From: Anniella stebbinsi
Lineage: Eukaryota; Chordata; Lepidosauria; Squamata; Anniellidae
Reading direction: 5' to 3'
Assembly (NCBI GenBank): GCA_029215795.1
Contig: JARDYH010000007.1
Location: 23,571,763-23,635,762, forward strand
Length of the DNA: 64,000 bases
Numbering within the stretch: the first letter of the stretch is position 1; every line of letters starts with the position of its first letter. Under the pieces are notes generated by a model. The model did no database searches. It was given only the letters and a program-made list of their open reading frames with translations, and was not told the DNA's origin. Below are positions 13,143-23,935 of this stretch, in pieces. A program made the translations under genes and the position numbers.

Positions 13143-13387
13143 TTCAAACACAAGTGTCTCATTAGTTGGCCCAGGTGCAGAAAGCTTCTCTGGCTGGTTA
13201 AAAGAGCGCTGATAGCCAAACATTGTCCCACCAAAGTAGAATTTTCCAGGCCAGTCAATGGTCCAGTCTTTGGTTAGGTAATATTTCTTGTTCAAGTTGC
13301 GTACTGCAAGGTAGCTGCTGGACAGTTGCAATTCCTGGATTTCAATACTGCGAGCTCCTGCTGGAATCGTAACGATGGGGTAATAAT
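13143..13387 (-). CDS. ADAMTS18: ADAMTS18 exon: spacer domain
   Basis: This 245-bp exon encodes YYPIVTIPAGARSIEIQELQ, LSSSYLAVRNLNKKYYLT, DWTIDWPGKFYFGGTMFGYQ and ends APGPTNETLVFE. The spacer is a cysteine-poor beta-sandwich used for substrate and matrix binding. NET is a sequon. The acceptor is CTTTTAG at 13388 and the donor is GAA|GTAAGC below 13143. The next expected exon (continuing the spacer toward the C-terminal TSRs) was not found in 1-13142. A short transposon ends only 50 bases upstream of the acceptor. Confidence 0.95.
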
Positions 13388-13437
13388 CTAAAAGGAGGGG
13401 GAAAGTAGAATTATGTTCCATTTGGGAAATAAACACT

Positions 13438-13658
13438 GGCTCAATTCGGACGACACAATAAACGACTGATGTGGGGGAAACAATCGTCAGTTGTTTTGAC
13501 TATTGTGTCATTCCGATGCTGCCATAGTCAGCTCAGCACTGATCCTAATCCACACCACAGTTGATTATTTATTACCATGTTGTTTGGGGAGTACCCACTA
13601 GGGTTAGGGTTAGGGTTAGTCAACCCACCATTGACTATTGTGTCGTCTGAATTGAGCC
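13438..13658. mobile_element. MITE with 3-bp duplication ACT
   Basis: Terminal inverted repeats GGCTCAATTCGGACGACAC and the complement GTGTCGTCTGAATTGAGCC are near-perfect, flanked by ACT on both sides (13435-13437, 13659-13661). 221 bp, non-coding; it includes 3.3 TTAGGG units. Three-base duplications suggest a PIF/Harbinger-like origin, although the target is not the usual TWA. Confidence 0.83.
13599..13619. repeat. Short telomere-like TTAGGG tract
   Basis: About 3.3 units of TTAGGG on the + strand inside the MITE 13438-13658. Confidence 0.9.
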
Positions 13659-14283
13659 ACTCTGTTTTATTCAAGCTACCAGAGGATCTCCTCTGTTATA
13701 AGTGTTAATAATCATAATCCCAAATTATGACATGATCAGTTCTGTCCTTGGTAAATGTTTCCAGTAATATGGGACCCAAAAATACAGGGAGAGATATGGC
13801 AAAAGCAGATGCTGGAAGCACACCTACTAAAGGCTGCCAAATGGGTTTATGGCGAATTGAAAAGGACGCCTTCAACTGGAGCTCAATTTCTCAGCCACTT
13901 TTCTATACCTGCCATCAAGCAGCACAGCTTTGGTTGGTGCCTGGAATCTGTACATGGAACTGCATTATATAAATTACAATTGCTGATATTATAATCTGCT
14001 GTTTTATTAATTTTTGCTAATTATTTTGATTTCCTCTTTTTTTATGTGAGATTAGTTTATTTTATTATTCTTAGCCACCTTGGAGTGTCATTGGGCTAGG
14101 GGGAAAAAATGAGATCAAATTATTTTGAGAAACAAACAAATGATATGCTGTATCTAATTCTTGCATGCACCTCTAGCTCACATCTCCATTTTCCGCTCCT
14201 GGAATCCTGAACTACAGGCCATCACATAAGGAGAAAATACCAAGAAATACTGGGTTAATTGCCACAAGAAATGGGTTTCTTAC

Positions 14284-14407
14284 CATTCGTTTTATGCTGG
14301 GACAAATAATGGCCTGAGAAGAACATGCATGTAGAATTATCTCCTTTGCAAACTCCACAAGCATCCAAAACAGCTTTGGATCCAAGCCGACGATCACACC
14401 CGACTTG
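14284..14407 (-). CDS. ADAMTS18: ADAMTS18 exon: end of cysteine-rich domain, start of spacer
   Basis: This 124-bp exon encodes QVGCDRRLGSKAVLDACGV, CKGDNSTCMFFSGHYLSQH and KTN plus one base. DACGVCKGDNSTC is the conserved end of the cysteine-rich domain; NST is a sequon. The acceptor is TTGCAG at 14408 and the donor is AATG|GTAAGA below 14284. The first residue (Gln) occupies a position where I expect Leu in mammalian ADAMTS18; a shifted acceptor would break the frame, so I read it as a real difference. Confidence 0.93.
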
Positions 14408-15108
14408 CTGCAACAAAGGAAGTATGAGTGAAAGATTAAAAGGGCACACAAAGTAATTGTTCCCTGTTCTATAAAAGGAAGGTTGTTTTTTGCTGCCCTG
14501 TTTGCCCAAAACATTAACTTAGGAGGTGACCGTATACCAGGAGTGCACAACTTCAGTGGACTGGGAACTATTTTTGCCCTTGCCCCTTTGCACAGGCCAC
14601 ACTCCATGGGGTACCAGGAGAGAGAGAAAAACACGCCGGTTTGCCAACAATTTTTGGTGGCAAACTGCTGAAGAAGCCTAAAAGGGCCAAATCTCCCTTG
14701 TTTTCAAGTGAGATGTGGCCATTTTAGACGTCCATAGCCGTAACAAACCACTATGGAAGCCTAAAATGAGAATTTGGTTTGCCACTGAAATCAGTGGCAA
14801 ATGGTAATGCTTTCCTGCCGCCACTGCAAATCTCTGCCGATTGGCAGTGGTGGGGGCCATACCAGAAGGCAAGCGAAGGCTGCATGTTGTTATATTGATT
14901 CAATCCAATGGCCTGTTTGGGCCAGATGCCACTCGTCAGCTGTTCTCCATGATCAGACATCTTCCCCAGCTCTGCTACCTGAGACTCTCTGTAAGTGGGA
15001 TTCTTTAACAAAGATTGAACCTGCAGCTGTTTTCATGCAAAGTGTGTGCTCTGCCACTGAACTGTTTCAAAGGCATTGTGGTGGAGAGAATTGTCATCTT
15101 AATCTTAC
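14408..15108 (-). other. ADAMTS18 intron, cysteine-rich/spacer
   Basis: A 701-bp GT-AG intron. It holds a degenerate tRNA-derived SINE at about 14890-15067. The remainder (14500-14880) has no clear repeat. Confidence 0.85.
14890..15067 (-). mobile_element. Degenerate tRNA-derived SINE (reverse orientation)
   Basis: 'gattgaacctgcagctg' and 'gtgctctgccactgaactg' are the reverse of a tRNA-like B box and A box. Similar in layout to 45421-45592 but much decayed. Confidence 0.45.
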
Positions 15109-15239
15109 TTCGCAAATCCCATCAATGCACACGTCCTCCCTGTACGGGGAGCAAGGAGTTCCGTCTTTCACTCGGTTGGACATTGCAAAGAAAAAGTCAA
15201 AGTCTTCTGCTGTGCAGTAGAGTTTGCAGCGATCTTCCT
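15109..15239 (-). CDS. ADAMTS18: ADAMTS18 exon: cysteine-rich domain
   Basis: This 131-bp exon encodes EEDRCKLYCTAEDFDFFFAM, SNRVKDGTPCSPYREDVC and IDGICE. The KDGTPC and DVCIDGxC blocks are hallmarks of the ADAMTS cysteine-rich domain. The acceptor is TTTTCAG at 15240 and the donor is GAA|GTAAGA below 15109. It leaves in phase 0. The exon stands 139 bases from one end of a hAT-like element (15477-15970) that lies in reading order before the acceptor at a distance of about 240 bases. Confidence 0.95.
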
Positions 15240-15476
15240 CTGAAAAGACATGCAAAGGGCCCATTATAAATTACAGCGTTAAAAAAAGGTTGATGTTCCA
15301 TGCTGAGAACTGCTGGGAACGCAAGGAATAAAATAGATAGACAACCCCAGGATACTTGTTTGGATGATCATACTGTTTCGGAATAGCCGGCAGAGTGGCT
15401 GAAATCTCACCAGGGTTAAAATAACTTCTCTGCCTTTGAGTTTGGTTTCTGGGCGAGGTAAGGTGCTAGTTTTGAT

Positions 15477-15970
15477 TAGGGATGTTTCTGGTACCCAGTT
15501 GGGTCTGGGAGTCCAAGGACTCCTCCAGGTCTGTTCTCCACTGGACCCAATCTGCCAGATGTGGCACATTCACAGGCCCATGCTTCAAGCACCCATGTGG
15601 CTTGATGAGAGACCGGCAGCCATCCACCATCATCTGGAGCTTCTGTTGCTGTGCACAATGAAGGCTCCAGAAATTATGCATTTTCGCCATTGCATAAATG
15701 GCAGCCATAAAGGCCCCATTTACACAAGATTAAAGGCATAAACACTCAGTTCACAGTTTAATCTTGCATAAATGGGGCCTTTATGGCCACCATTTATGCA
15801 ACGGGAAAAATCTGTAATTTCTGGAGCCTACAGTGGAGGCTCCAGACGAAGTTGGATGGGCTCACAATATTATCAGATCCTTGCTGAACCTCAAAGAAGC
15901 TCAGGTGGCAATGGTGGTGGGGGGGATGAGTGAATAAAGAGTTGGGCATGGGCAAGTCTGTCCATCCCTA
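15477..15970. mobile_element. hAT-like non-autonomous element with central hairpin
   Basis: It starts TAGGGATG and ends CATCCCTA. The flanks GTTTTGAT at 15469-15476 and 15971-15978 are identical, a perfect 8-bp duplication. A long inverted repeat at 15662-15829 occupies the centre. Non-coding. Confidence 0.87.
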
Positions 15971-16179
15971 GTTTTGATCTATAAAACTCTATAGACAGAT
16001 GGGACACCTCCCCCCATAGAAATACACCCAGTAGAATCATCCTGTGTGGCTGTCTTGGTGATGGGGAGGAGGAGTCCTCTCTTTGAAGGTTTGAGATGTG
16101 ATAACCAGGGATAATTATCACATGCCTATCATTGATTATGGAACACCCTCCCAAGAACTATAATACTACTACTTAATAC

Positions 16180-16440
16180 TTAAAATTTGAATAGTGCATT
16201 CAAGTGTCCAGTATTACATGCATTATGAAATTGTAATCCTTACAACAAACCTGTAAGGCAAGTCAGTATTGTTATCTCGCATACTGCAGATGGGGTACTG
16301 AGACTGAGAGAGAATAGCTTGCCTAAAACCCACCTAATGAGTTTAATGGCAGACGTGAGATTCAAACTGGGAATTACTGATTCGCAGCCCAGTTTCTTAG
16401 TCACTCCATTATACCAGTATCTCTTTTGGGTCTTCAGCAT
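16180..16440 (-). mobile_element. MIR/CORE-SINE-like element
   Basis: + text 'ctgcagatggggtactgaga', 'agcttgcctaaaacccacct', 'gagattcaaactgggaatta' follows the MIR/CORE-SINE pattern in reverse. The tRNA-like head is near 16385-16435. It is divergent, as expected for an ancient insertion. Confidence 0.6.
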
Positions 16441-16665
16441 CAATTGAAAACAGCTTTGTCGGCCTGTCTTTTCCATGAAAGATATGTCTCTCCACTGCCG
16501 TCAACTTTTTTCCTGCTTGTTTTCCTGGTGGGATTCTTTGTAGATGGTTTCAATCTTTTGTAAACTGACTTGCGGGTCTGTGGTGATGGTAGGGCAGCGT
16601 ATCACAGGCCTAATTCGATAATGCAAGACCCTCAAGAAATTAGCCTAATACTGTTACTGGCTTAC

Positions 16666-16838
16666 CTTCCACTTTTGTGTACGGTTTCCATTTGTAGTAC
16701 CATCCACGGAAAGGCTTGCTGTTGTATTCTGCACACTGCTGGGCCCGGAAGTCAGGGCTATTAGGTGCACACAGCTGAACATTGCAAAGTTGATAAATGC
16801 GACTTGAGCCCTGACAGAACTTGCCACCATACTGAGGC
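16666..16838 (-). CDS. ADAMTS18: ADAMTS18 exon: end of TSR1, start of cysteine-rich domain
   Basis: This 173-bp exon encodes PQYGGKFCQGSSRIYQLCN, VQLCAPNSPDFRAQQCAEYN and SKPFRGWYYKWKPYTKVE. DFRxxQCxxxN begins the cysteine-rich domain. The acceptor is TTTGTAG at 16839 and the donor is GAAG|GTAAGC below 16666. It enters completing Lys and leaves one base into Glu, as the next exon requires. Lys, Gly and Tyr-rich spacing follows the family; nothing is truncated. Confidence 0.95.
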
Positions 16839-18148
16839 CTACAAAGAAAACACACACTTTTTTTCCTCCTTTGCAATACCAAACACTCAGTAGGCAATCA
16901 ACTGTTAAATGCCTTATCGTCATAACAGCTTCTAGAATTAAAAAGCAAAAACACCAAAACATTCTAATTCAAAAAGCTTTGGATCAGATCCTGGGTTTTG
17001 TTTCATTCACTGAAACAATGGAGGTAGTATATGCCATCCAATAGGGTCCTATAAATGAAGCAAAATGATCTGACATCTGATAGGTTGCTTGCTGAATAAA
17101 ATCTCCCATCAACCAGAAAATACTCCCTTACCCTGCGTATATGTTGGGCTAGTTTATCTGATCTTCCATGGCTGGCATCCAAAGTGGCCCCTGAATGCAC
17201 ACGTAAACTTATGAGCATATGAATCCAATATAATTTCCTAATCCAAACTCAGATCTCCAAACATTTTATTTAATTTTTACTTAGAACCAGGCTGGTGTGT
17301 ATATGTAGGAGGTGGGGGTGGTTCTCAGTTTGATTAGAATAGTGATGCTGGGGGAGGAAGAATATCCCTTCCTCAGCCATTTCTTTACTCTAAGGCCATG
17401 TTTACACCTACCTTTTTTCCTGGGGTCATCCTGGGTCATCCCTGATGCACAGGGGATCCCGGGAGGTTCCCCAGTTATTCCAATTTTTCTCGCAGTCCCG
17501 GAATGATCCTGAGCACCGCGGGCAGTGTGGGCACCTGTCCCAGTTTCTTCCCTCCTCCCTGCGAGTAGCGGGGGTCAGCAAGAGGGAAGGAGCTGGTCCA
17601 GGGGGAGTCCAGGGACATTGGGGGTATCAGGGTCAGGGCTTCTTTTTAAAAACTTTTTCGTTGGAGCGCAATTGAGTTCCTGGGTCTGGCTTTTTAAAAA
17701 AATGGTGGGCGCAACATCCTTGTTGGAGGAGGATCGCGGAATCAGGTAAGTCTGCAATCCTCCCCGAAATCCCTTCTCAATGCTGCTATTTGGCATGCTA
17801 AGGGAAATATTGTTTTCTGCAGCAGGGTAAATCTAAATTTCAATGGTTTTTTTCCCCACAATTTAGATCATAGAAACAGTGCAGGATCACCTCCCACCTC
17901 CACCAATGCCATTACTCTGATAAACTTTGGAGCTCCTTGTGGCTCTTATTAGGTAAAAATTAAAACATTAGGAGATCCAATAACCGATTTCACCGATCTC
18001 ATAGGTTTTAGCCATAGCGTAAGGCATTCATTATGCAGCTGAAAGGAGCCACACATAATTTGGTTTCATTGGCCATTGCACTTCTATATGTTAGGTACCT
18101 TGCACTGGATTGGCCTAATGCAGGCTCTTACATGGGTCTGGTTACATA

Positions 18149-18436
18149 TAAGGATGTACAGATTTTGTTAAATCCATTCCGTTGGTGTTTCACAAATGGT
18201 CTTTCATTCCATCGTCCACTCATTGGCAGAATCATATTTTTTTTAAAAAAACCAGAATTTCATTCTATTTACCCTAATTCACATTAGCATTCATTTGCAT
18301 TGCCGCTAATTCATATTAGCATACTGCACTTGCACATTCATGGGAATGTGAATTAGTGCAAATCCCCACCCCTACCCCAAAGTGGAAAACAACTCAGATT
18401 CATTTGAATCCGTTGTGGATTTCTCTGACATCCCTA
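18149..18436. mobile_element. hAT-like non-autonomous element, decayed
   Basis: Ends TAAGGATG and CATCCCTA. The flanks GTTACATA and ATTGCATG agree at 5 of 8 positions and the other three are transitions, fitting an old 8-bp duplication. One terminus of the same family occurs alone at about 37681. Confidence 0.5.
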
Positions 18437-19239
18437 ATTGCATGATGCACTTATTCAGCAAGCAAAGTGGATTCTGTTCCAGGTTTCTGGGCAACTGTCA
18501 TCATCTACCCAAACCTGTCTCCTAAGTACTTAATTCAAAGTCATCCCTGACCAAATCTCTGTTGGGCTGATCCAAGACCTCTTGCATTGTATGACATCAC
18601 CCTGATACATGATGGAGAAATTGTTTTCAGATCAGTGCTCTGTATTTACCCAACAATGATGTCCAAATCCCTATGTGGTTTATTATCAGTGGATGCTAAG
18701 TCCATTAAATGCAACTTGCTACCTTTTCTTAATATTCTATTCAGTTGAATCCATCAAGGAAAGAACCTGTTAACATATATAGGACAGAAATCCAGGTGCA
18801 ATTTACACAATTAGACTTTTTTATGGGCTCTGCTCAGACTTGGTATTTTAATATTTGTTTACAAAACAAGCTGGAACATGTTTCCGAGTGTGTGCATCTA
18901 AAATGATAATGCTGATACAAAAACCTCCTTTCTGCAAAGCCTTTAGCAAAAGGAAGAATATGTCAGGCAATCATTTTTTTGCATATGATTAACAGGTATT
19001 ATAAACCAAGAACATTCAATATCCTCTTGCATTCATTGATAATTGATTTGAAACACTGGATTTAGATTTGTGATCGGTAACCAGATGTAAATGCTGCAAA
19101 TGCTGGCAAAGAAAATCCAAGACTTTATGAATTGGAGGGCTAAGCTACACATTACTTAAAAGACCTCTCCCCCCCCCCCCCATTTACTCTAAAGTAAATG
19201 CAGGAGTCCCAATCTGAATTGGTTTGGGGATTGTTTTTA

Positions 19240-19357
19240 TTCTGTTATTGTTGTATTTTTAATTGTTTTCTTATTGTTTTAACCAAGTTTTATGTAAGAT
19301 TGTAAGCTGCCTTGAATGCCATTTTTCTTGGTAGAAAGGTGGGGTGCAAATCAAATC
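19240..19357 (+). mobile_element. CR1/L2-like LINE tail
   Basis: 'attgtaagctgccttgaatg' and 'gtagaaaggtggggtgcaaa' are a typical reptile LINE tail. No ORF. Confidence 0.45.
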
Positions 19358-19448
19358 AATTAGAGACCCTAGGATTGCAACTTCAATTAGCTTGAAATAG
19401 AAATTTGACAAATTTCCTACTACCTCCTTCCATTACTCACAACCAGTC

Positions 19449-19664
19449 AGTGTGTTGTAGTGGTTAGAGTGTTGGACTAGGAATCAGGAGATCCAGGTTC
19501 TTGTCCCCATTCAGCTGAGTGACTTTGGGCCAGTCACAGACTCTCAGCCCAACCTACCTCACAGGTTGTTGTTGTGAGGATAAAATGGAGTGGAGGAGGA
19601 TTATGTATGCCACCTTGCGTTCCTTGGAGGAAAAATGGTGGGATATAAATGCATTAAATAAATT
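19449..19664 (+). mobile_element. tRNA-derived SINE
   Basis: The head 'gtagtggttagagtgttgga' resembles an RNA polymerase III A box and 'aggttcttgtcccc' a B box. The body has 'gactttgggccagtcacaga' and 'ttgttgtgaggataaaatgg'; the tail is 'ggtgggatataaatgcatta' with AAATAAAT. Confidence 0.72.
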
Positions 19665-20828
19665 CATGGTGGATAACTCTCTCAATGACTAATAGTGCCA
19701 ATAGCTAATGGAGCCTCGAGGTTGAGACACAGTACGCCACCGAATAACAGTTTCTGCAGGCAACAGCCCATGATAGCTGTTGCTTTCAGCCCTTACTTGT
19801 GGATTTCTTGGAAGCATTTGGTTGACTGCTGTGAGAAAGTGGATGCTGGACTTCATGAGCCATTAATTTGATCCACTAGGGCTCTTTTTTACTTTCTTAT
19901 GCAAGCAGATCTATTAAAATCACAGTACTTCAAGTAAGCGTGGTCGAGGTCAGGCTATTAAAGCTTTGTGTTTTCTTTATAAAGGCAAAGGTTTATGACA
20001 TTCCATGCTTGCACAATCCCTCCAGTGTTAGACTAATTACCATTTTATTTCTGCATTCCAATTTCATTTGCTGTTCTCATGATCACTCATCAAGCAACAG
20101 CATACAACAAATTAAAAAAAAGTACATATGTTAAAGCCATTTTGTTGCTTTGGTAAGCTTTTAAAGTACATGGTTGTCTAAAATTGCATTCTAATATTTT
20201 AGAGAACAATGCACTATTATGAAGCAGGTAAGACTCAGTCCCACAGATATGAGTAACTATGAGCTTATGTCTCCTGGGCACTCTTCATGTTCTTTACAGC
20301 CAAACTATTAAATTATGTAATCTATTTCTTTTTTGGGGGGAAAAATTTTTCATTGTAAAATGTTGTGATGTATGGAAAACAGATCCATGAATTTACGCTG
20401 CAGCAGCTTGAACAAACATAATGATTTTAGCAAATCTGCATAGCTCTGTTGTACTGTGGGTGACCTCCAAAGGTGTTTGGTGCTGTAAGGAAGTATCTTA
20501 TGCTGAGAAATATTCAGAATACCATAGCCAATTTTCTTACAAGCTCAACACATTCCATTTTTATTGTATGCTCTTATTATAAAATTACTGTTCATGCCCA
20601 GGAGAAAGATGGAATTACAACTTTGGACACAAGCAGGTATTGAAAAATGGTGGGATCAAACAACATATGCCCCTTCCCAAGAAGAAGACATGCAGTGACC
20701 ATGTGGCAGGAATCAACTGAAACCAGGATTGTCTGGATGGATAAAATAATCAATGGATTACAGAGTATGTACTTACAACAATCAACAGTGATTATGACAT
20801 CCATGAGTGATGTTAAGCTCCCTACCAA

Positions 20829-21224
20829 TAGGGATGCCAAAAAATATCTGCAAAGGATCCAAATGAGTTGGGATTTTTATGAGTCCAACCCACATATTCC
20901 TCTGTGGACTGGATTTTCCCCTCTTGAGTGGATTCCGCAGATTTGCGGAATCCACAGATTTTTTGCACAGATTTTGTCACAGAATAATTCACAAAAATAG
21001 AAAACTGGCAAAAAAAAATGTGCATTTCCCCATGAGTTAAAGCACGAAAATATGTATTTGGGGAGAATTTGTGCATTTTCTGGAAATTTGTGCATTTTTC
21101 CACATGTGAATTTGTTCAAATTCGGAAACTAAAAAAAAATCTGATTCCATCAATGGGTGGAAAGGCACCTGACAATCCAAGAAACACAGGTGGATTGTTT
21201 TTTTACACAATTCACACATCCCTA
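20829..21224. mobile_element. hAT-like non-autonomous element, 396 bp
   Basis: Ends TAGGGATG and CATCCCTA. The perfect 8-bp duplication CCTACCAA is at 20821-20828 and 21225-21232. The interior includes the palindrome GGATTCCGCAGATTTGCGGA and repeated 'gtgcattt' phrases. Non-coding. Confidence 0.88.
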
Positions 21225-21760
21225 CCTACCAAGCTAGCTACATATCTAGGGGTGTCCAAAATCGGTTTACCCTTGCGTTAATAGGGCCTTTAAGGCCCTA
21301 ACAGGCATAGGCAGAGGGGGAATGCCTGATTTCCAGAGCCTCTGGAAATTGCACCCTTTCCCCCACTGCATTAATGATGCCTGGCACTGATGCATCGGGG
21401 AAAGCACCAGAAGCCAGGGTGGACCCACACCTGATCTCCCATGGGGGGCTTGTAAGTGCTCAGGCGCAGGTCCATACTCGCACCAAGCATGTCCAACTGG
21501 GTCTGCGATGGCCGGACACCGGGGTGGGGGGGGGGAGATCTGTTGCAGAATGTTGTACTGGTTAGAAAAGAAAAATGAAAAGAGGGTGTGGAGGGTGGGA
21601 GAGTGATATGCCTTGTTGAGTCCCCTGCAGCGCATGATATCCTGAGGTCATCAAGCTAGAACTTTAAACAGAAGCACTCCTGTTAAAACTGAGGATATAT
21701 TGCAACATTTTGCAGCACATCCCATTTTCATTATAGGTTCTGTAATCCTACCACAAAATT

Positions 21761-21782
21761 CACACACACACACACACACACA
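21761..21782. repeat. (CA)11 microsatellite
   Basis: An uninterrupted CA run close to the ADAMTS18 TSR1 exon donor (about 85 bp away). Confidence 0.95.
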
Positions 21783-21865
21783 GCACAAACATTGACTGCG
21801 TTGCCTATCTTTTTAAGGATAGCAAATAATGATAAAAATAATACCTTTTCATATCAATGTCTTAC

Positions 21866-22014
21866 TTTGGATTATTGCAGTGTCTCTCTTGGTACATAAC
21901 TCCACCCCCACAGGTCCGAGAGCAGTCAGACCACTCAGACCACATGGACCACTGGCCGTTAACAGGCTTGGGGCCGTGGTCTCCGTATCGTACGCACTGA
22001 CCTCTTCGACACCA
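21866..22014 (-). CDS. ADAMTS18: ADAMTS18 exon: end of disintegrin-like domain and TSR1
   Basis: This 149-bp exon encodes [20 protein letters not shown] and then the first thrombospondin type-1 repeat, starting [18 protein letters not shown]-x2-W-x2-W is the pattern for C-mannosylation and CSRTCGG for O-fucosylation, both known secretion signals in this family. It ends ERHCNNP plus two bases of Lys. The acceptor is CTACAG at 22015 and the donor is CCAAA|GTAAGA below 21866. The reading frame is intact. Confidence 0.95.
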
Positions 22015-22512
22015 CTGTAGGAAAGAATGCAGAAAACCAATGCTTCGTCAGTGCTTGCCAGGATGGCTGGATAAGATAAAAGAAGAACCAGATGTCAGCA
22101 ATTATGTACCATTAGAAGGGAAAAGGAAGATAAGAGTAGGTGGGAAGGAAAATAAGTAATACACATGATTGAAATAAGTGCCTAAAAGTTTGGAAAAGGG
22201 GAGAAATGGAGCCAGGGGAAATGTGCCTCACAGTGCATATAATCAGACCGTATTCGCACTTCCAAAATAAATAAGCAATTAGAAGCTCAATCAGGCCAAT
22301 TCTGCCCAATTTCCCTGCCTCATTCCCTCAACAGACACCCTACACATTTCTCACATCCTGGGAGGCAGGGGGCGCTCTTAATCCTAATCAGACCGTGGTT
22401 TTCTCTTTGTCTGATTGATTGTTCAGGGTTTGGGATGCTGCAATCATGACGGCATTGACTTTTTATATTAAGGCCAAACAAGTTCAAACATGAATGTCTG
22501 TTGAGAGACAGT

Positions 22513-23022
22513 GGCTCAGTTCGGACGACATATTAAGCAACAGAGGGGTAAATAACATACTGCCCGTGTGTTAGGCAGGAGGAGCTCCACAGATGACACA
22601 CTGCAGGAGGCAATGCTCAGAACCGGCAAACGTCCCAGCTGCTATGAACTTGCGGCGGCCATTTTAGTTGCAGCCTCTCCTCCGTGTGTCCCCCAGCTGT
22701 ATCCCAGCATGCACCGTGAGTTCTGCTGGCTGCATAGAGCGGCTGGGGTTTTTTGGCTGCTCTAGGCAGCAGAGCTCTATTCCAAAACCGAGTAGTCCAT
22801 GGAGAGGGGGGGGGGCTGAATTCAGACGACACTTTAAACAACGGGGCTTCGGGCTAAACAACGTGCAAGCCCGTTGTTTCGCTCCGTTGTTTAAAGTGCC
22901 TGATTAACGTACTGTCAGTTGTGTGTGCATTGTGTGTTACCCTCCAGACGACACAATAAGCAACACAACTGACGATTGTTCCCCCTCTCCTCCGTTGCCT
23001 AATATGTCATCTGAACTGAGCC
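22513..23022. mobile_element. MITE with 3-bp duplication AGT, 510 bp
   Basis: Ends GGCTCAGTTCGGACGACA and the complement GTCATCTGAACTGAGCC are inverted. AGT stands on both sides (22510-22512, 23023-23025). A second pair of related motifs (TTCAGACGACAC, CCAGACGACAC) lies inside at about 22817-22955, which suggests a nested or rearranged copy. Confidence 0.8.
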
Positions 23023-23119
23023 AGTGTGTCGTTGCATTTCAGAATGATAATTTTGGGAGAAATTACCATTCTTAGTCATAATTCTCACTATTTGGATCAT
23101 TGTAAAATGTATCTGCTTT

Positions 23120-23192
23120 TAATCAGTTTTTGTATCTTGTGTTTGGTGTTGTTCCCCGCCTCGATCCGTTGGGAGAGGCGGGTGATAAATAA

Positions 23193-23226
<34 letters not shown>
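23120..23226 (+). mobile_element. L2-type LINE 3' tail with (ATT)n
   Basis: 'ttccccgcctcgatccgttg' and 'gagaggcgggtgataaataa', then about ten ATT units. Confidence 0.68.
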
Positions 23227-23228
<2 letters not shown>

Positions 23229-23298
23229 ATAATAAAAAATGTATGTCAGTGAAATAGGGTTGGACTTAAACGTCTTCATCTTATGAGGACATCTTATA

Positions 23299-23394
23299 CA
23301 CACACGCAACACACACAACACACACAACACATACACACCACACACACACAACACACACACACACAACACACAACACACACACACACACACACAT
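23299..23394. repeat. (AC)n-rich compound microsatellite
   Basis: Runs of AC broken by AACAC units over about 95 bp. Confidence 0.93.
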
Positions 23395-23935
23395 TTGTGG
23401 GATGATTTTTTGTGGGTGTAGAAGGAAAGAAACTTACTGGTGCCTCTCTTGGTTCTTCAACATGGCCAACCTCCATTTTTCATTCCCCATAATGGAGCCA
23501 TACTGCATCGCAACATGGCATTTTTTCTTAGGGTTATGGTTTGTCAATTGGGGAGATTTTCCCATTCATTTTTTCCCCATTTGAACAGGGATGATGGGAC
23601 AGATTGCAAACGAGACAGTGCAAGATTCAAGGTGTGCTTGAGAATGTCAAGGAGAAGTATCCTAGCCTAGCTGTCTCCCTGGCTTGCTATCTTCTTATGT
23701 CCAGGGAGTTTTTGAATAGGGCAAACCTTGAACCTCATGTTCACAACCAGTTGTGGATGAATGGTTCATTCTAGTTTAAGGTGCATGTGTGTGTGTGTGG
23801 GGGGGGGGGTCAAATGGGAGATGCCTCTTGTCCCAACTGATACAGACACGCACCACGTTATTCTGCCAATCATGTTTCCCATCTAACAAACTATAAGCCT
23901 GATGCTATGCATGTTTATTGGGAAGTAAGTCCCAG

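Larger units (their letters stand above)
13388..14283 (-). other. ADAMTS18 intron, spacer exons
   Basis: An 896-bp GT-AG intron. It contains the short transposon 13438-13658. From 13680 to 14140 there is A/T-rich sequence that resembles a decayed LINE tail (a 'gccaccttggag' stretch near 14080), without clear ends. Confidence 0.85.
15240..16665 (-). other. ADAMTS18 intron, cysteine-rich domain
   Basis: A 1426-bp GT-AG intron. It contains the hAT-like element 15477-15970 with a long hairpin inside it, and a MIR/CORE-SINE-like copy at about 16180-16440. Confidence 0.85.
16839..21865 (-). other. ADAMTS18 intron after TSR1
   Basis: A 5027-bp GT-AG intron. It holds one end of a 3-bp-TSD type element at about 17391-17770, hAT-like elements at 18149-18436 and 20829-21224, a LINE tail at 19240-19357, a tRNA-derived SINE at 19449-19664, and a (CA)n run at 21761-21782. 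The intervals 18450-19130 and 19670-20820 show no repeat that I recognise. Confidence 0.85.

Noticed and set aside
19449..19520. A functional tRNA gene
   Set aside because: The A- and B-box-like segments belong to a SINE head; no cloverleaf closes and the SINE body follows directly.
23097..23476. Cysteine/valine-repeat frames on the minus strand
   Set aside because: They are translations of the (AC)n microsatellite.
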